DNA of 64,000 bases from Chondrilla cf. caribensis. Lineage: Eukaryota; Porifera; Demospongiae; Chondrillida; Chondrillidae. The translations under genes and the position numbers were made by a program. Below the pieces are notes generated by a model that was not told the DNA's origin, ran no database searches, and saw nothing but the letters and a program-made list of their open reading frames with translations. The stretch lies in assembly GCA_964020155.1 (NCBI GenBank), contig OZ026556.1, positions 2,321,501-2,385,500 on the forward strand, in the 5' to 3' direction. Below, in pieces: positions 39,701-51,700 of the stretch; position 1 is the first letter of the stretch, and each line of letters begins with the position of its first letter.

Positions 39701-42700
39701 CCCACTCACCGACTTGAACATCTTTAGAAAAGGCTTTTCAGAGTTTCTTCCCCTCATGGACTCGGCCACAACAGACTTAGCCAGAGACTTGGAGCTACCT
39801 GGTTTGCCAACCACAAACAAAGGTATTCTGAGTTCCACACAAATGGTCATCATGAACACATTCTCTCTCAGGGCTTCATTACGAGCAATGTTCGGACCCA
39901 GTTCCATGTTGGACAATAGTATCTCCTGGCACCTATAACAAGCATATGGAGCAGGGTACTTTAAAGTCCAAGAACATGGCAGGCTATTGGTGGACAATGC
40001 ATCGTAGTGGCTCACTATGTGTGGAATACCATAATTATAATTATTATTACATATCAGATATTTCAGGGAAATTACCATGATGTCAACTAGCTATATTGAT
40101 TTTAAGTAAATTCACAGGGTTTACTTACACATACAAGACTACCTACATTCAAAGGGGTTCCTGTCTATTAGGGGAGCAAAATGTCTACATTGGTGAGCAA
40201 TGTATATTCAGGAGTTATTGAAAAACATGCACAATAAATTCTGTTTCTGTCAAATGTGGACATGTATACTTCAAATCCAAGACAGTACAGAACTACAGTA
40301 ATCAAGTAGTCATATTAAAATACATACCAATAAATTGTGTCCATAAATGTTTCAATGCCATCAACCAACACTAGTGGAGGTCGAAAGAGTGCTGTGACTT
40401 GCTCCACAAAACCTTCTCTTTTCAGCAGCCGAGTATAGTAGCACACAGCCAAAGACAAAGTCATTGCCATTGTACATGATACTGAAAATTCAATTGCAAC
40501 CTGTAGCAGGAAGTTGAAAACAAGCCCATCTATTATTACATTCTACAATCAAAATTAAACTTTAAGGACTAGTGTATATTACTGTATAAAATACGGTACA
40601 GCATATACCTTAGTTTACAAATTGCTCACCTCAGGATTAGGCCTTTTTATGTCCACTCTGCTCTTCATTTCATTGTTGAAAACATCATACATTTTATGGA
40701 ACCACTCAAAGACAATCATACATCTTTCTATGTCGCGCAAGCTGACAAAGCTACACTCATCCTACATTATAATAGTGGATAGTGAAAATGTAATTTCCCA
40801 CTTAGCAATGTACAATAGTAAAAAATGCTAGCCAGTTTGCTCAAAATAAAACAAACTGAAATTGCAAAGTATTCAATGTTGGTGATACATACGTACCCAT
40901 TAAATGTTATATAATATTCTTTCTTATCTACATTTGGTGACTAATTTGGTGATGACAACATTCATCAGTTTTAATGGAGTAGTTTTCAGATTGCAAAATT
41001 GCCACATTGCATTATTTGGTAATATATCCTGAACATGTTTAATGGTGTAAATGTTTGAAATCAGCCGGCATTGAAATGATTAATAGTTAGTGTTTATCGT
41101 GAAGACTTTTTATGTGGCATCAGGATTTTTATACTATATGAAAATAACAAGGTGTACAATTAAGGTTGTCCTGGGCTGAATAACCTTACACGATTGGACA
41201 AGATGGTAAAAGATCTGCACAACCTTGTAATAGGTTGGCATAAAGTGGCTGACCAAATAGTAATGCTATCTAAAGCAAGCGAAACAAAAACCTTTCTAGC
41301 CTGATTAACCTCGACTCAAATCATATCTAGTCAATAGGAAAGGCAAAGAAGCAGAGATAACGTCTTTGACTATAATTACAATTTCAGTCTCTGAAGTACC
41401 TGCATACCTTCAAAGACTCTTCTATGCATGTCTGAAGTCATACAGGTAGACTACTTCAGTGAATCTTTCAAAGAAGGGCTGAATCTCCATAATTGATAGT
41501 TATAAAAGTATACTGCTCATCTTTTAAAACGAGAACTACCTAATATGTGTATATAGTGTCCACGTTTTTTTAACCCTCTGACCCGCGCTCTATACATTCT
41601 AATCAATGTTAGTGGCGTTCCTCCTCCTCATTTGATATAGCTAACTTTATTTTCAATTTTCCAGTACTTGCCACGTGCTGACTTCTTCAGGTTGTTAATT
41701 GTTTGAGGAATTGTTCATTTCATTTTCAGAAATCGGCTCATTCACATACATTTCCATATGACAGAAGGGGTGCTCGATTTCTTCCAAGAAGTGAAAGCAC
41801 AAATACGTCTATATTGGTAGTATTTACTTGAACACTAGAACTTCTAAATGACCACAAAGAATGCGGTAACGCATTCACCTATAAAATGTCTTCTAAATCG
41901 TCACTCGAACAACATCCTATGCACTCAAGCTGCCTATCAAACGATAGATAATATCCAGGGCTTCATTTTGATATCTTTGATGGCATTCAATCATCCTTTG
42001 AATCTCTCGAAAATATTCACAAAATTGAAAGAGATGTGATGCAACAGACATTTTACAGTCATGCTACAATATAGTAGAGAGGCTTAGCATGAATTTAGTA
42101 TGCTATTGAAACCCAATGTATCCTCTACAAAATGACATATAATGCAATAAGCTGGACTTTTCGTAACAGGTAGTAGGCGCCTTTTAAAAGGCTTAGGCGG
42201 AAAATTTTGTTGGTATAGGGTGTGGGTCAAAGGGTTAAGACCAATGTTGATGTTTCTGTTGTTGAAATTCAGAATGTAAATGTGCTGCAACTAGAAAAAG
42301 TGTCAAACCTGTGCAGATTTGCTGTTTTACGTTAACTATAGGTCACTACACTTTTTTCAGATCCAATGGTCTACAATGCAACAAATTCCTACATGGCATG
42401 TCTCACCACAGCGAGGTGGACCTCAACTCCCATGATCACAAACAACGTTTTAGAAGCCTATTATTGGAAGCCACTTATAAGGCTCTGTAGTAGGAAGAAC
42501 ACATTTCAACACAAGAACATTGGGCTCCACTTTCCTCTCAACTATGGCCAATTTAACTGCATTGATTATCTTTCAATAATGCTGTACATCGGATCATTGA
42601 ATGGGCTCCCAAAAACATATTTTTTCTTCAAAAACAAGACCAGTCATCATTAGCTGCCATTGATCTCAAGAAATGACTCAAACCTTAGCTTTCTTATCTT

Positions 42701-45700
42701 ATTCGTCTACAGATAAAGTTAAGAAACCATTGCCAGAGTCTGAAACTGACTGACTGGCAATGTTGAAATCAACCTACAAGATACTATCGATGCACTCCCA
42801 AGTATTCCTTATTGCAAACAGTAGGCTTCAGTGCAAATAAATCGAATAAAAGCACGTATGTATATATACAACTTGATGTATATACAACCTTCTTTACATC
42901 TTTCCATACATCTTCTTGCACAACCTTGTAGACCAACCTTGTAAACAGCCTTGTAATTTTATGTGCTGAATATTATACATATTATGCTAACTGATCTGAT
43001 ATTATTACCTATTAATCTCATTTAACAGTTCATACACACTCTGTGGAAATTCCATAGAGTTACACTCTTCATATATATTTATTTACAAAAATACATACCT
43101 CCCTAGACCTCATGTAGTCCTGACACCAGGAGAGAATTGTAGTTACAGCATCCACTAATCCAAAAATTCCAGCTAAATCTGGATTCTTCTCCACCTATTA
43201 AAATATAAATATAATGTACATACGTATGAGATGTTACACATACCTTGAAGTCAATTTCAAAGGATTGCTAGACACATGCACAATGTCATACGTACATGGT
43301 TCTCAACAATTCGACTGATGTATGCTTCCTCTGTATTTGCAGTTAGACCACCATAGTCATAAACCAGTGGCTTCATACTAGCTGGTAGGTCAAGGACGCG
43401 ATATACCAAGTGACGTAGTGGTACAGTACCTACAAATACAAGCAAGTAGCCACTAAAGTGAGTGAACAATAAGGTAGTCATAGATTATCTTTAACAAACC
43501 AAGCTTTTGCCTGGTCTCTTCGATCTTGATAAAAAACCCAAGTCCAGCTGATTCCAATCTTTCAATCATATCATCAGAGTGCCTATTAGAGCACAGTAGG
43601 TGGAATTTAAGTGTGAAATCAAAGCACAGAAATGTGGACTACATAAAAGAGAATAGTGTATAGACATTCCAGCTTACTTCCTGTAAGGATTGCAAGCAGC
43701 AATGAACTTAATGTCCTCTGTGATTGGTTGTCCTCTCATTCTCTTGTCACACATAATCTCTTTGATCAGCCCAATAGCATCTGTTGTGTTGGCTTCATCA
43801 AAGAACACAACAGTGCTGAAGCCATGATCCTGGTTCTCTAGAGCATCTTCCTGTACTTTTCCCACAAATTGAACGATGTCATTTTCTGTGATACCACCAT
43901 GTACCTGGAATACACACAACAAATTTAATCATTACACATAGCCAATTTGTACATAAAATGTCTATGATGGGCAACAGTATTATAAAGTATGTACTTACCT
44001 TCATTATAAAGAAAGTCTGACGTGGTGGACCAGCGTCAACTTTGTCTGGATCCACTGTCAGTATAGATTGCAGCTGACACATGTACCTAATAAGTCTAGT
44101 CTTACCACATCCAGTCTCTCCCATAATCACTACTGGGATACCACACCTATGTAACAATATACATAAAATTGTACATTAATAAATTGGAATAGCTATTGAT
44201 ACTGTAAACACATTATGCATTGGTGTATACAGCTTCCGTATATTATGCTGTATAAACATTACAATTATACACAATAGCAAACCTGAATCTCATTTGAATG
44301 GCCAACATTTTCACCATGTTGTCAAATGTTAGAGCATAGGATGGGTCAGGATCAATTTGCTGGAAGTAGAAATCATTCTGATCTGGATCAAAGTTAAACT
44401 TACTCTCTAACACACGACACAGCTTCTTCAGAATTATCAACCTACATATGGTATAACATTATATAGTATAATTTATTACCGTAGTGTCCGAAATTTTCGC
44501 GGGACGTAATTTTCGCGAATCGCTCGATTTAGGACTGTTCGCGTTTTTATTTTCGCGAATGGCAACGTGCTTATTGGTTTTCGTTTAGCACTTCGAGGGC
44601 GCTTATGTGTTATGAATGGCAACGGAACACAAGGTACTATCGTTTATAGTCGAGGCAAGCTTCTGACGTTCTATTTTTCTGAGAAAGAACTGCAAGATTG
44701 CTCGCTTTTGAAGATGTCCACGTTTGAGTATGAGAGCTGTATTCGAGGATATCATGTTTATCAGACTATTTGGAGCAGTAGCATTGGAGAGGTTCTTAGC
44801 TGCCGTCAAGAGCCCAGGAACGCTGAAGATCCCTTCGCTATAGGCATATACAAAGGAGTAACCCTTGTTGGCCATGTCCCAAGAAAGATTTCGTGTGTAT
44901 TTTCGCTTTTCTTGAGACGTGGAGGGGTAATAACAGCGCGAGTAACTGGTTCAAGGCAGTATTCAAGAGATCTTCCTCAAGGAGGTCTGGAGTTGCCCTG
45001 CGTATATTTGCTGGAAGGAGAAGCTAATTCTGTTGAGAAGGCACATAGCAGACTTTTGACCCTAGGCAGTGCTGAAAAAAATTCTCTGACATCTTCACCT
45101 GTTGAAGATGAACCAGCTTCGGTGGTCAACCCTTTAGTAGCAACTCTAGATGAAACTGAATCCAAGGAGAGGCAGATCCCAGCATCATCAGAGTGGACAA
45201 AGATTCATGATATTGTCCTCATGATGGACGACAGACAACTAATTTTGAGTGGGCAAAGACTGACAGACAAGCATATCAATTTTGCACAAAGGTTGATACA
45301 AGATCAATTCAAACATCTTAATGGCCTACGTTTAACATTGATTCAAGACAAACCATACACTGGGAGCAAAAAGCACTTTCTGCAAGTTTTATTCGTTAAG
45401 GAAGGCCATTGGGTGGTACTTGCATCACAAGATGGTAAACTTTTTAAGGTGTACGATTCATTGTACCAGTCCTTGGATGAAAAAACAAAGACACTAATTA
45501 GCCAACAGACTGGTCCTCATCATGAAGCTGTAATCAGCACGACCCAGAGGCAAAATGGCACACAGGATTGTGGACTATTTGCCATAGCTTTTGCTATGTC
45601 GATTGCTTGTGGAGAGGACCCATCGAAACGCACATACAATCAAGACCTTATGAGGGAGCATCTGGTTGACTGCTTCAGTAAGAAAGTTGTTCAGTCGTTC

Positions 45701-48700
45701 CCTTAAAGTGTACTACTTAGTCTAGATACGTATGTAACAGATCATTTGACAAAATTATATTAAATTTTACTGTATATTATGTATAATACAATTATAATAT
45801 TATAATTATAACTATAATACATAAAACACAAGTTTGTAACATTTAATTCAATTTAAAGTAAATGATGTTGCGTAGTTATTTCAGAGCATCCTCAATTCCA
45901 GCTGCTTTGAACCCATTTCGAATGATTTCTGGGTTATCCTGCACATGAGTGAAAGCAGCTACAAACCATTGGGCTCCCAGTGGCTTCATACGGCTTAGTT
46001 TGAGATCAACGAGTGTCTGAGGTTGATCGGTGTCCATCTGCCGTTTGATCTCACCAGCATACCAGAGCTGAAATGCAAATTTCAGTTTATCCTTTATTGA
46101 CTTGTTAACACTCAAGTCCATGGGTTGTAGTCGATCAGTACATCTGGCTGGCACTGTTACAACAATGATGTTGTGCTGCTCTAAACATTTAAAAACTGCT
46201 TCTGTGATTTGGCCTTTGAAGTGATCAAATATCACTAGAGCTGGCTGAGTTTTTGGTAAATTTTGCTTTTTGCGAATGTCAACCACATAAGGAAGCAACA
46301 CCTTCTCGATATATGATAGCACTGTGTTCTCATTTGCCCAGTGACTCTCATTGTATGTTATGCTCCAATTTTCAGGAAAAACAAACTTGGGCAAGCAGGC
46401 TGGTGTTTTTCCCTTGTAGATTAGTTGAGCAGGGAGAAAGGCTCCAGACATTGTACCAGTGAGCAGAGCAGTGATCTGCCTTTTGTCATCAACACCTTGA
46501 ATCTCAATACGTGTGGAACCTTTTGCTTCCATTGTCCAGTTCGAGACGGGTACATATTTGATGGCAGTTTGGTCCCAGTTAATGATCAATTCTGGTGGTA
46601 TGTCCTCAAATTCTACAATTGTGCGAATATCTTCTAGATACTGCTGCTTCAGCTGATCAAACTTCTCGGGTGTGACCTTTGACGTGGTGGACGCTTTCCG
46701 TTTGACCAACCCCATTCTGCCAAGTAAACGTTTTGCCCAGTCCCGTGTTAGGTTGATGGGGCCACCATTCTCAGCTAACAGGTTTGCATCACTTGCTACA
46801 ACTATTCCTCTGGCGACAGCTGTAGTGATTGGGGCATTGATAACTCCACCAGAGGACCTTACATGATGCATGAACGCCTTAACTTGCTCTTCCAGCTCCT
46901 CACCCAATAACAATGACCTACCTCTTCTTTTACTGGGAAGCACATCCACTGATGTCCTGCCGTCCAGTGATCCCGCAGTACGAGACAATTCCTTTTTGTA
47001 AGCATTCATCCATCCACGGACTGTACTTTCTTTCAGGTCGGTAAACTCTCCCGTTCGTTTGAAGTGCCTTAAACAGGCAGAGACGCCCGATTCGGCAGCA
47101 TACTTTGCAACTTTAACCTTGCTGTCTTCTGATATTCCACCTTGGTAAGGCCCTCGCTTCTTCCCAATTTGTTTTTTGGATTTCTCCACGAATTCGTTCA
47201 ATTCCTTTTGTGCAGCTCGAACAGCGGCTCGGGGGATCTTCGGGCAACTTACTTCAGCTTCGGAATGGAGAGGCTTGAAAAAATCCTTGATATTCTTCGA
47301 CATCTTTGCGAGCTTCGACCACGGGTTGTTGTCAATCAAGAACAATAAACAATAGGCATTCGCCCTTTGTTCCCACGTTCCCCGTACTACCAACGTATAA
47401 ACAGCCGCCATTTTATACATAGAGTCTACCCACGATAATTTTCGCGAATAAATTTTCGCGAATCCGACGTTCCTCGCGAAATTCGCGAAAATTACGTCCC
47501 GCGAAAATTTCGGACACTACGGTATAACAAAGTCCACATACATTTACAAATCAATGCATGTGTCGGTATGTATTAGAAATTTTCAAATTTGCACTACTTC
47601 ACACAAAAACATCCATCCCTCTATTTAAAAAAACAAAATAACCTAGTACCAACATACTTTGTCCAACTCTGTGGATCCTGCCTCATTTCGACTCCACTCT
47701 CACGCAACCATCGGTACAGACCATCAGTCATGATATCCTTTTCAATTACTCTGTGGCTTAAATCAACAAGATTGACTGTCCTTCCCACCTGTTGTAGGTT
47801 GAATCCAACAAATGTCATAGAGTCATAATGCTCTTCAGCTTCATACATTCGATAGGTGTCACGATTGAAGAAGATGTAAGGATGAACACTGAGTATAAGT
47901 GGATACAATAAATATAGTACATCTGAGAAAGCAACCTCCTAAGTGTGTTTACAGAGACACATACATTAGGTGTCAAACAAAAGCTTACACATCATTATTA
48001 TAAAGAGAAAACGGAACAATCAAACCAACCTGTTTTGTCTTTTTGACAGAACAATTACTACTGATCAATATTATATTGTATGATGTATGGTAGGAGGCAA
48101 ACCTTTGCTGTGGTTCCATTTTGTCAAGACGAATACAAAATACCATTCCAGCCCATTTTGTTTTAGTATTTTTTCGTAGATTCTATACCATTTAAACCAT
48201 GCTAATAGCAAAAGAATTTCCCTCACCGTCATTGAATATTGAAGTGTGACATCGAAGTGCCATGGCTTAACTGATGTAACACGAATTTGTGCACTTACGG
48301 AATAGACTAATAGCCAGAAATCAATATCGAATGGGTCCTTCAGAAGACCATTCTAATATCACAGATAAGAAAGGAAAGGGAATTCAAATAGTAAAGATAA
48401 TTGCCGAAAGTGTCTGACCGTGTTCGCTCAGTTTTCGCTGATAAAATTAGCCGTTTATCTGCACCATTTGGACCATAGACCACTAATTGCAGCAGAAATT
48501 AGGCTAAATTGGTTTTTAATAGCTGGAAGGGCAGTAGAGGCAAGGACAAGTTGCCCAATTCGTTTTTGGACGTTTTTGTTCATAACTGCTATTGTTTTTG
48601 GATGTTTTTGTTCATAACTGCTATTGTGTAAACAAATACAAAACGGTACTCTGCTGGAACAAAACGGGAAAACACTTTTGCCTGATACCGTACACTGCCC

Positions 48701-51700
48701 TCTAAAAGTAATTAACAGTTACATCATCATGTTATGGTTACAGAGGAAAGACAAACTAATTCTTAAATATGTCATTTCTATTTATATTATATATGTCCCA
48801 AAAATATGGGTGATGTTTCTCACCAATATTTGTAATCATGATGGGAAACAACCACTCTAATTAGACTTGCCTCAAGACAACCATGTTGACAAATGACATA
48901 CCTGTTGACATACTTTCAGAGAGTGCTGCATACACATTATAGCAAGAATTCAATAATGGTTCCAAAATGGATTTATACTAACCTTTTTTCCCATGCTCTC
49001 CTCCTAACAATTTGATAGCCTTCCAGAACATCAGTATCTTCATCCTTATCTTGTTCTTGGCTTCCAAATTCGGATTTCAGAGATGGAATAGTGAAGTCCT
49101 GGAAACAAAACAACAAATCCTATGACATATAGTACATAATACTTTGATGTTAAAAGGAGATGGAAAACAATTCAGGGTTATCCTAGATTATCTTAAATTA
49201 TTATAAAAATTATATTTCAAATTGCCACTGTAGTTGCCAAGCAACCAATGCCAAGGTTTTATAATTTTTTGAGTGGAATATCCAAAGCCAATTAAATATA
49301 ATCATCATCGATGCCTCAAAATGAACTAATTTCACCATACACAAATTGTTTCATTACAATAGTATTAACGAATGATATATCACAGATTAGTAGTGACGGG
49401 TCATCCACCCCACATTGCATATGTACAGACACTTACAACAGACATGTTGATCATGAACTTCACAACAAAAGACTTGAATCCAGTAACACCTGTGCTGACA
49501 TCAGTCACCCAGTTGGCATCACAGTATACAGATCTCTCACAGGCTGTTAACTGTGTGTTCAGGAAGGACACAAAATGACTAAGCTCCAACCAACTAGGAT
49601 CAGTGAGATTGAAAAATCTGAGAAAGTACAAATATAAAAACACTTTATTCACATTTCAGCAATACCGTATAACCAAAAATATTGGCGGAAAGAATATTTG
49701 TCGGTTTGTCGAATTTTAGGGTATTGGCAGTTTTTATTTTGGCAGATGGCAAGCCCAGGTTACAATAAGGTAGATTGTCAGAATTCCGTTCCTTTCTCAT
49801 GAAGTACCAATACATCTCCATGATTACTCAAGCCACACGGATGCGCAACGTCGGGATTATGTCACTTTATTGTGACGTAATCCCGACGTTTTGTATGGGT
49901 GTTATTATTTTGGTGAATATTATGTTGGCGGTAGTCGATCAAACCACCAAACCGCCAAAATAAAATGACCGTCAATATTTCCGGTTATACGGTATATTAA
50001 TTGAACACTTTACACATAGGATATTACTGCCCATACATGCATTATAATATGAGATTCAAATCCGAAAAAAAAAACATTAACACAGCACATTTCCTGGACA
50101 GTAAGAATTTGCCACTGCTGGGTATTTAGTAAGATTCCATTTAGTACATGTGTAGACAGGCAACTATTGGCCATAACTAATTAAGAAGTGTGTGGATTCA
50201 CAGATTCCCTCCGTTATTGGAGAGGTGACAATTTTTCACATTTCCAGACAATGTATGCGAAATTCCACTTGTTCATTCAGTTGCAATGATAACTAGTAAC
50301 AATGATAACAAGCCAGAACTCTAATGGAATAAGGTTGTACTGAATTGGATCATTGAGCTGTTTGCTTTGATTGGAACTCTTCACAATATTATAATATCTA
50401 TGGTGCAGTGGAAAAAGGTAACATCATTTCCTTTTAGCGTTTTTTCAATAAACAGATAAGCATTTGTGGTTAAGTGAAAAATAACAGATAAAAGTTGATG
50501 GAATAATGTGCCATTTGAAGTTGGTACAATTTACCTGATGAATAATGTAAAAATGTTCTGGAGAGTTGTTAAGCTTCTAAAAACCTTTTCGTGGCAAATT
50601 CTATCCTTATAATATGTATCAAAACCATTTCGTCAAAGTAAATGTTATGGATGTAGTGCTCAAAAGGACCTTTATGTATGGAAAAAGACTCAAAAAGACC
50701 AATCCAACTAGGTTGTTTGTCTTCAGTGATAATCTGTTAATGATTGTTCATTAGCATAACTTTCACATGGTATCAAACTCAAGTATAAAAAGTATATCAT
50801 CATCAATTCAAAACAGGAAAATTCTACCACTACAAGATTCTCACAGCAGATTTGATGTCAAAAAAATGATGTAGTACTAACCTTATCATAAGTTCTATCC
50901 ATTCCTTGGAAGTCCCTTCTGATCTTAATGCACTGTATGTAAACTCATCTACTGGTTGGCCAGAGTAGTATCTAGAAAGATACTGAAATACTCTTTGATA
51001 GAACTGACTAGTTCTGAGAGCTTCATCCATGGTAATATAAGTTTCTGATCGTCTTGATTGTCCTAAAATGGCGGATATAAATATCGTATTTCACAAAATA
51101 AAATTACTATTAGGTTTACATGACGTTGTTTTACTTTGGAGGCATTCTTTAGGGCTGAGACAAACAGTAGTTGGCAATAACCGCAAAAAGTCCATTGAGC
51201 AGTTCTCAGCCTAATATAAACAATAGAAGAGGGTAAGTATTCAATACAACATTACCTCTTAATTACAGTATACAGTATTGGAATATATAACACAACACAC
51301 ATGATGGTCATCTTTCGCAGGTGGTAGTGTAATCTCCACTGTGTAAAGGTTCTTTCGGCTACATCTCCACACATTCCCTTCACTGTCTTGCAGTGCACAG
51401 AGAACAAAAATGTTGAACAAAAGAGGTCCTATGTCTTCAATTATCTATGTACACAGGGACAAAGCAAAAGAAGCATCATAATTAGTATTATAATTAACCA
51501 AAAGATAATTCATGAAACACATACCCTTTCTGAAATGTCAAGATGATACACTAATGGATGGGTACTGTCATCATCTTCAAACTGGTCCATGAGTACATTC
51601 ACAACCAAATCATTGTCAATGTCCGGACCATGCAAAGTGATCACACGGTGTGGATTGCTGAGACATGGGGTGCTTGCTTGAAATACTTCAACCAGCCTTC

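Larger units (their letters stand above)
36853..39932 (-). other. AAA4 module of the RNF213-like protein
   Basis: Exon 39932-39710 carries Walker A (FVVGKPGSSKSLAKSVVAE). Exon 38282-38052 carries Walker B (VVVLDEVGLAED) and the LHPLLEDG loop. Exon 36983-36853 carries the sensor/arginine region (GISNWALDPAKMNRG). All are strongly conserved with human RNF213 AAA4, one of its two ATP-hydrolysing modules. The unusual PGSSKS form of the P-loop is shared with human. Confidence 0.9.
44479..47522. mobile_element. Intact two-gene pogo-like DNA transposon with HIRAN-Ulp1 cargo
   Basis: A 3,044-bp element in the intron between exons 47888-47658 and 44441-44283 of the RNF213-like gene. TA lies on both sides (44477-44478, 47523-47524), as for Tc1/mariner/pogo insertions. 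The terminal inverted repeats are identical for 42 bases, starting ccgtagtgtccgaaattttc. Inside are two convergent intact genes: HIRAN-Ulp1 protein (plus, 44567-45706) and DDE transposase (minus, 45876-47303). The 169 bases between their stops are AT-rich with small palindromes and could terminate both. Perfect ends and open genes suggest a young, possibly active copy. Confidence 0.9.

Noticed and set aside
42366..42653. Plus-strand 96-codon open frame in a motor-region intron
   Set aside because: No recognisable family, no splice or promoter support, and it lies just outside the piggyBac-like element.
47304..47420. Upstream 39-residue extension of the transposase
   Set aside because: Its ATG overlaps a TATAAAA box and the extension has no HTH or DDE content; the downstream ATG gives a better start.
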